The notes under the pieces: model-generated
What the model saw: only the letters and a program-made list of their open reading frames with translations
The model's database searches: none
Told to the model about the DNA's origin: nothing
Translations under genes and position numbers: made by a program
From: Pseudomonadota bacterium
GTDB taxonomy: Bacteria; Myxococcota_A; Polyangia; Polyangiales; Polyangiaceae
NCBI GenBank assembly: GCA_023431345.1
Contig: JAEYWK010000160.1
Location: 13,388 to 77,387 of the forward strand
Length of the DNA: 64,000 bases
Direction of reading: 5' to 3'
Shown: positions 63,947 to 64,000 of the stretch, piece after piece
How the letters are laid out: each line of letters opens with the position of its first letter
Position numbering within the stretch: position 1 is the first letter of the stretch

Positions 63947-63987
63947 GCGCGTGCCTGGCACGCGCGCGCCGCGGGCAGCTGCCCGCG
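63947..63987. repeat. Two adjacent palindromes near the right edge
   Basis: GCGCGTGCC-T-GGCACGCGC at 63947-63965 and CGCGGGCAGCTGCCCGCG at 63970-63987 are both perfect. A short run of CGTGCC repeats lies about 60 bases before them. They could end the kinase transcript or be sites for a gene beyond the edge. Confidence 0.6.
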
Positions 63988-64000
63988 CAGTCGACGGAGG

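Overview
The window is a very GC-rich bacterial chromosome segment with mostly G or C at third codon positions. It most resembles Myxococcota, probably the Polyangia/Polyangiales side. Supporting this are three eukaryote-like Ser/Thr protein kinases (one with a DUF4388/PATAN-like tail), a bactofilin, a zinc-ribbon/GYF/TonB-like protein laid out like the Myxococcus gliding protein GltJ/AgmX, a sigma54 activator beside a GGDEF protein, LPS-assembly and lipid A genes of an outer membrane, and many short proteins with Pro/Ala-rich linkers. No tRNA, rRNA, CRISPR array, prophage or insertion sequence was recognised. The content is mainly core genes with lineage-specific accessory genes between them.

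Layout. 1-8.1 kb: a partial Ser/Thr kinase (-), a small DUF4190-like membrane protein (-), gatC-gatA-GNAT (+, overlapping), a GAF-histidine kinase-receiver hybrid (+) and a second Ser/Thr kinase (-). 8.2-13.7 kb: an SDR protein lacking its catalytic Tyr and an overlapping acyltransferase, truB, an orphan protein with a possible FliK/YscP-like tail, and a CorC/HlyC-type protein ended by a bidirectional terminator. 13.8-19.8 kb: a membrane protein of unknown role (-), trpG-trpD-trpC, xerD, an N-formylglutamate amidohydrolase and rpmB (+). 19.9-27.2 kb: a GGT-like protein without its nucleophile and a diverged DUF72 protein (-), an LpxL-type acyltransferase (-), a TrmN6-like methylase (+), the operon rpsP-khpA-rimM-trmD-SAM-dependent RNA methylase (-), a NifU-like protein lacking one Cys (+) and a secreted protein (-).

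27.4-38.3 kb: map, then a very long Lys/Arg/Glu-helix protein ending in a Fic fold with a destroyed active-site motif (+); a minus-strand operon of GGDEF response regulator, NtrC-type activator and TolC-like protein; an outer-membrane protein overlapping an LptD-like gene (-); and a bactofilin (+). 38.5-45.6 kb: a START-like secreted protein and an AddB/AddA-type helicase-nuclease pair. 45.9-52.7 kb: gltB-gltD and an unknown protein. 52.7-57.6 kb (-): two paralogous HTTM (vitamin-K-carboxylase-like) membrane proteins and a PlsC acyltransferase. 57.9-63.8 kb: the GltJ/AgmX-like protein, an L,D-transpeptidase lipoprotein (-), citrate synthase and a third Ser/Thr kinase.

The most unusual content is (i) the pseudo-Fic protein on a long charged helix, (ii) the tandem HTTM proteins of which only one keeps the DxDCGIC thiol motif, (iii) the GltJ-like protein, and (iv) a set of enzymes that each lost a hallmark residue: SDR Tyr to Phe, GGT Thr missing, NifU CxxC to FxxC. 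Family assignments come from reading motifs; no database search was run.
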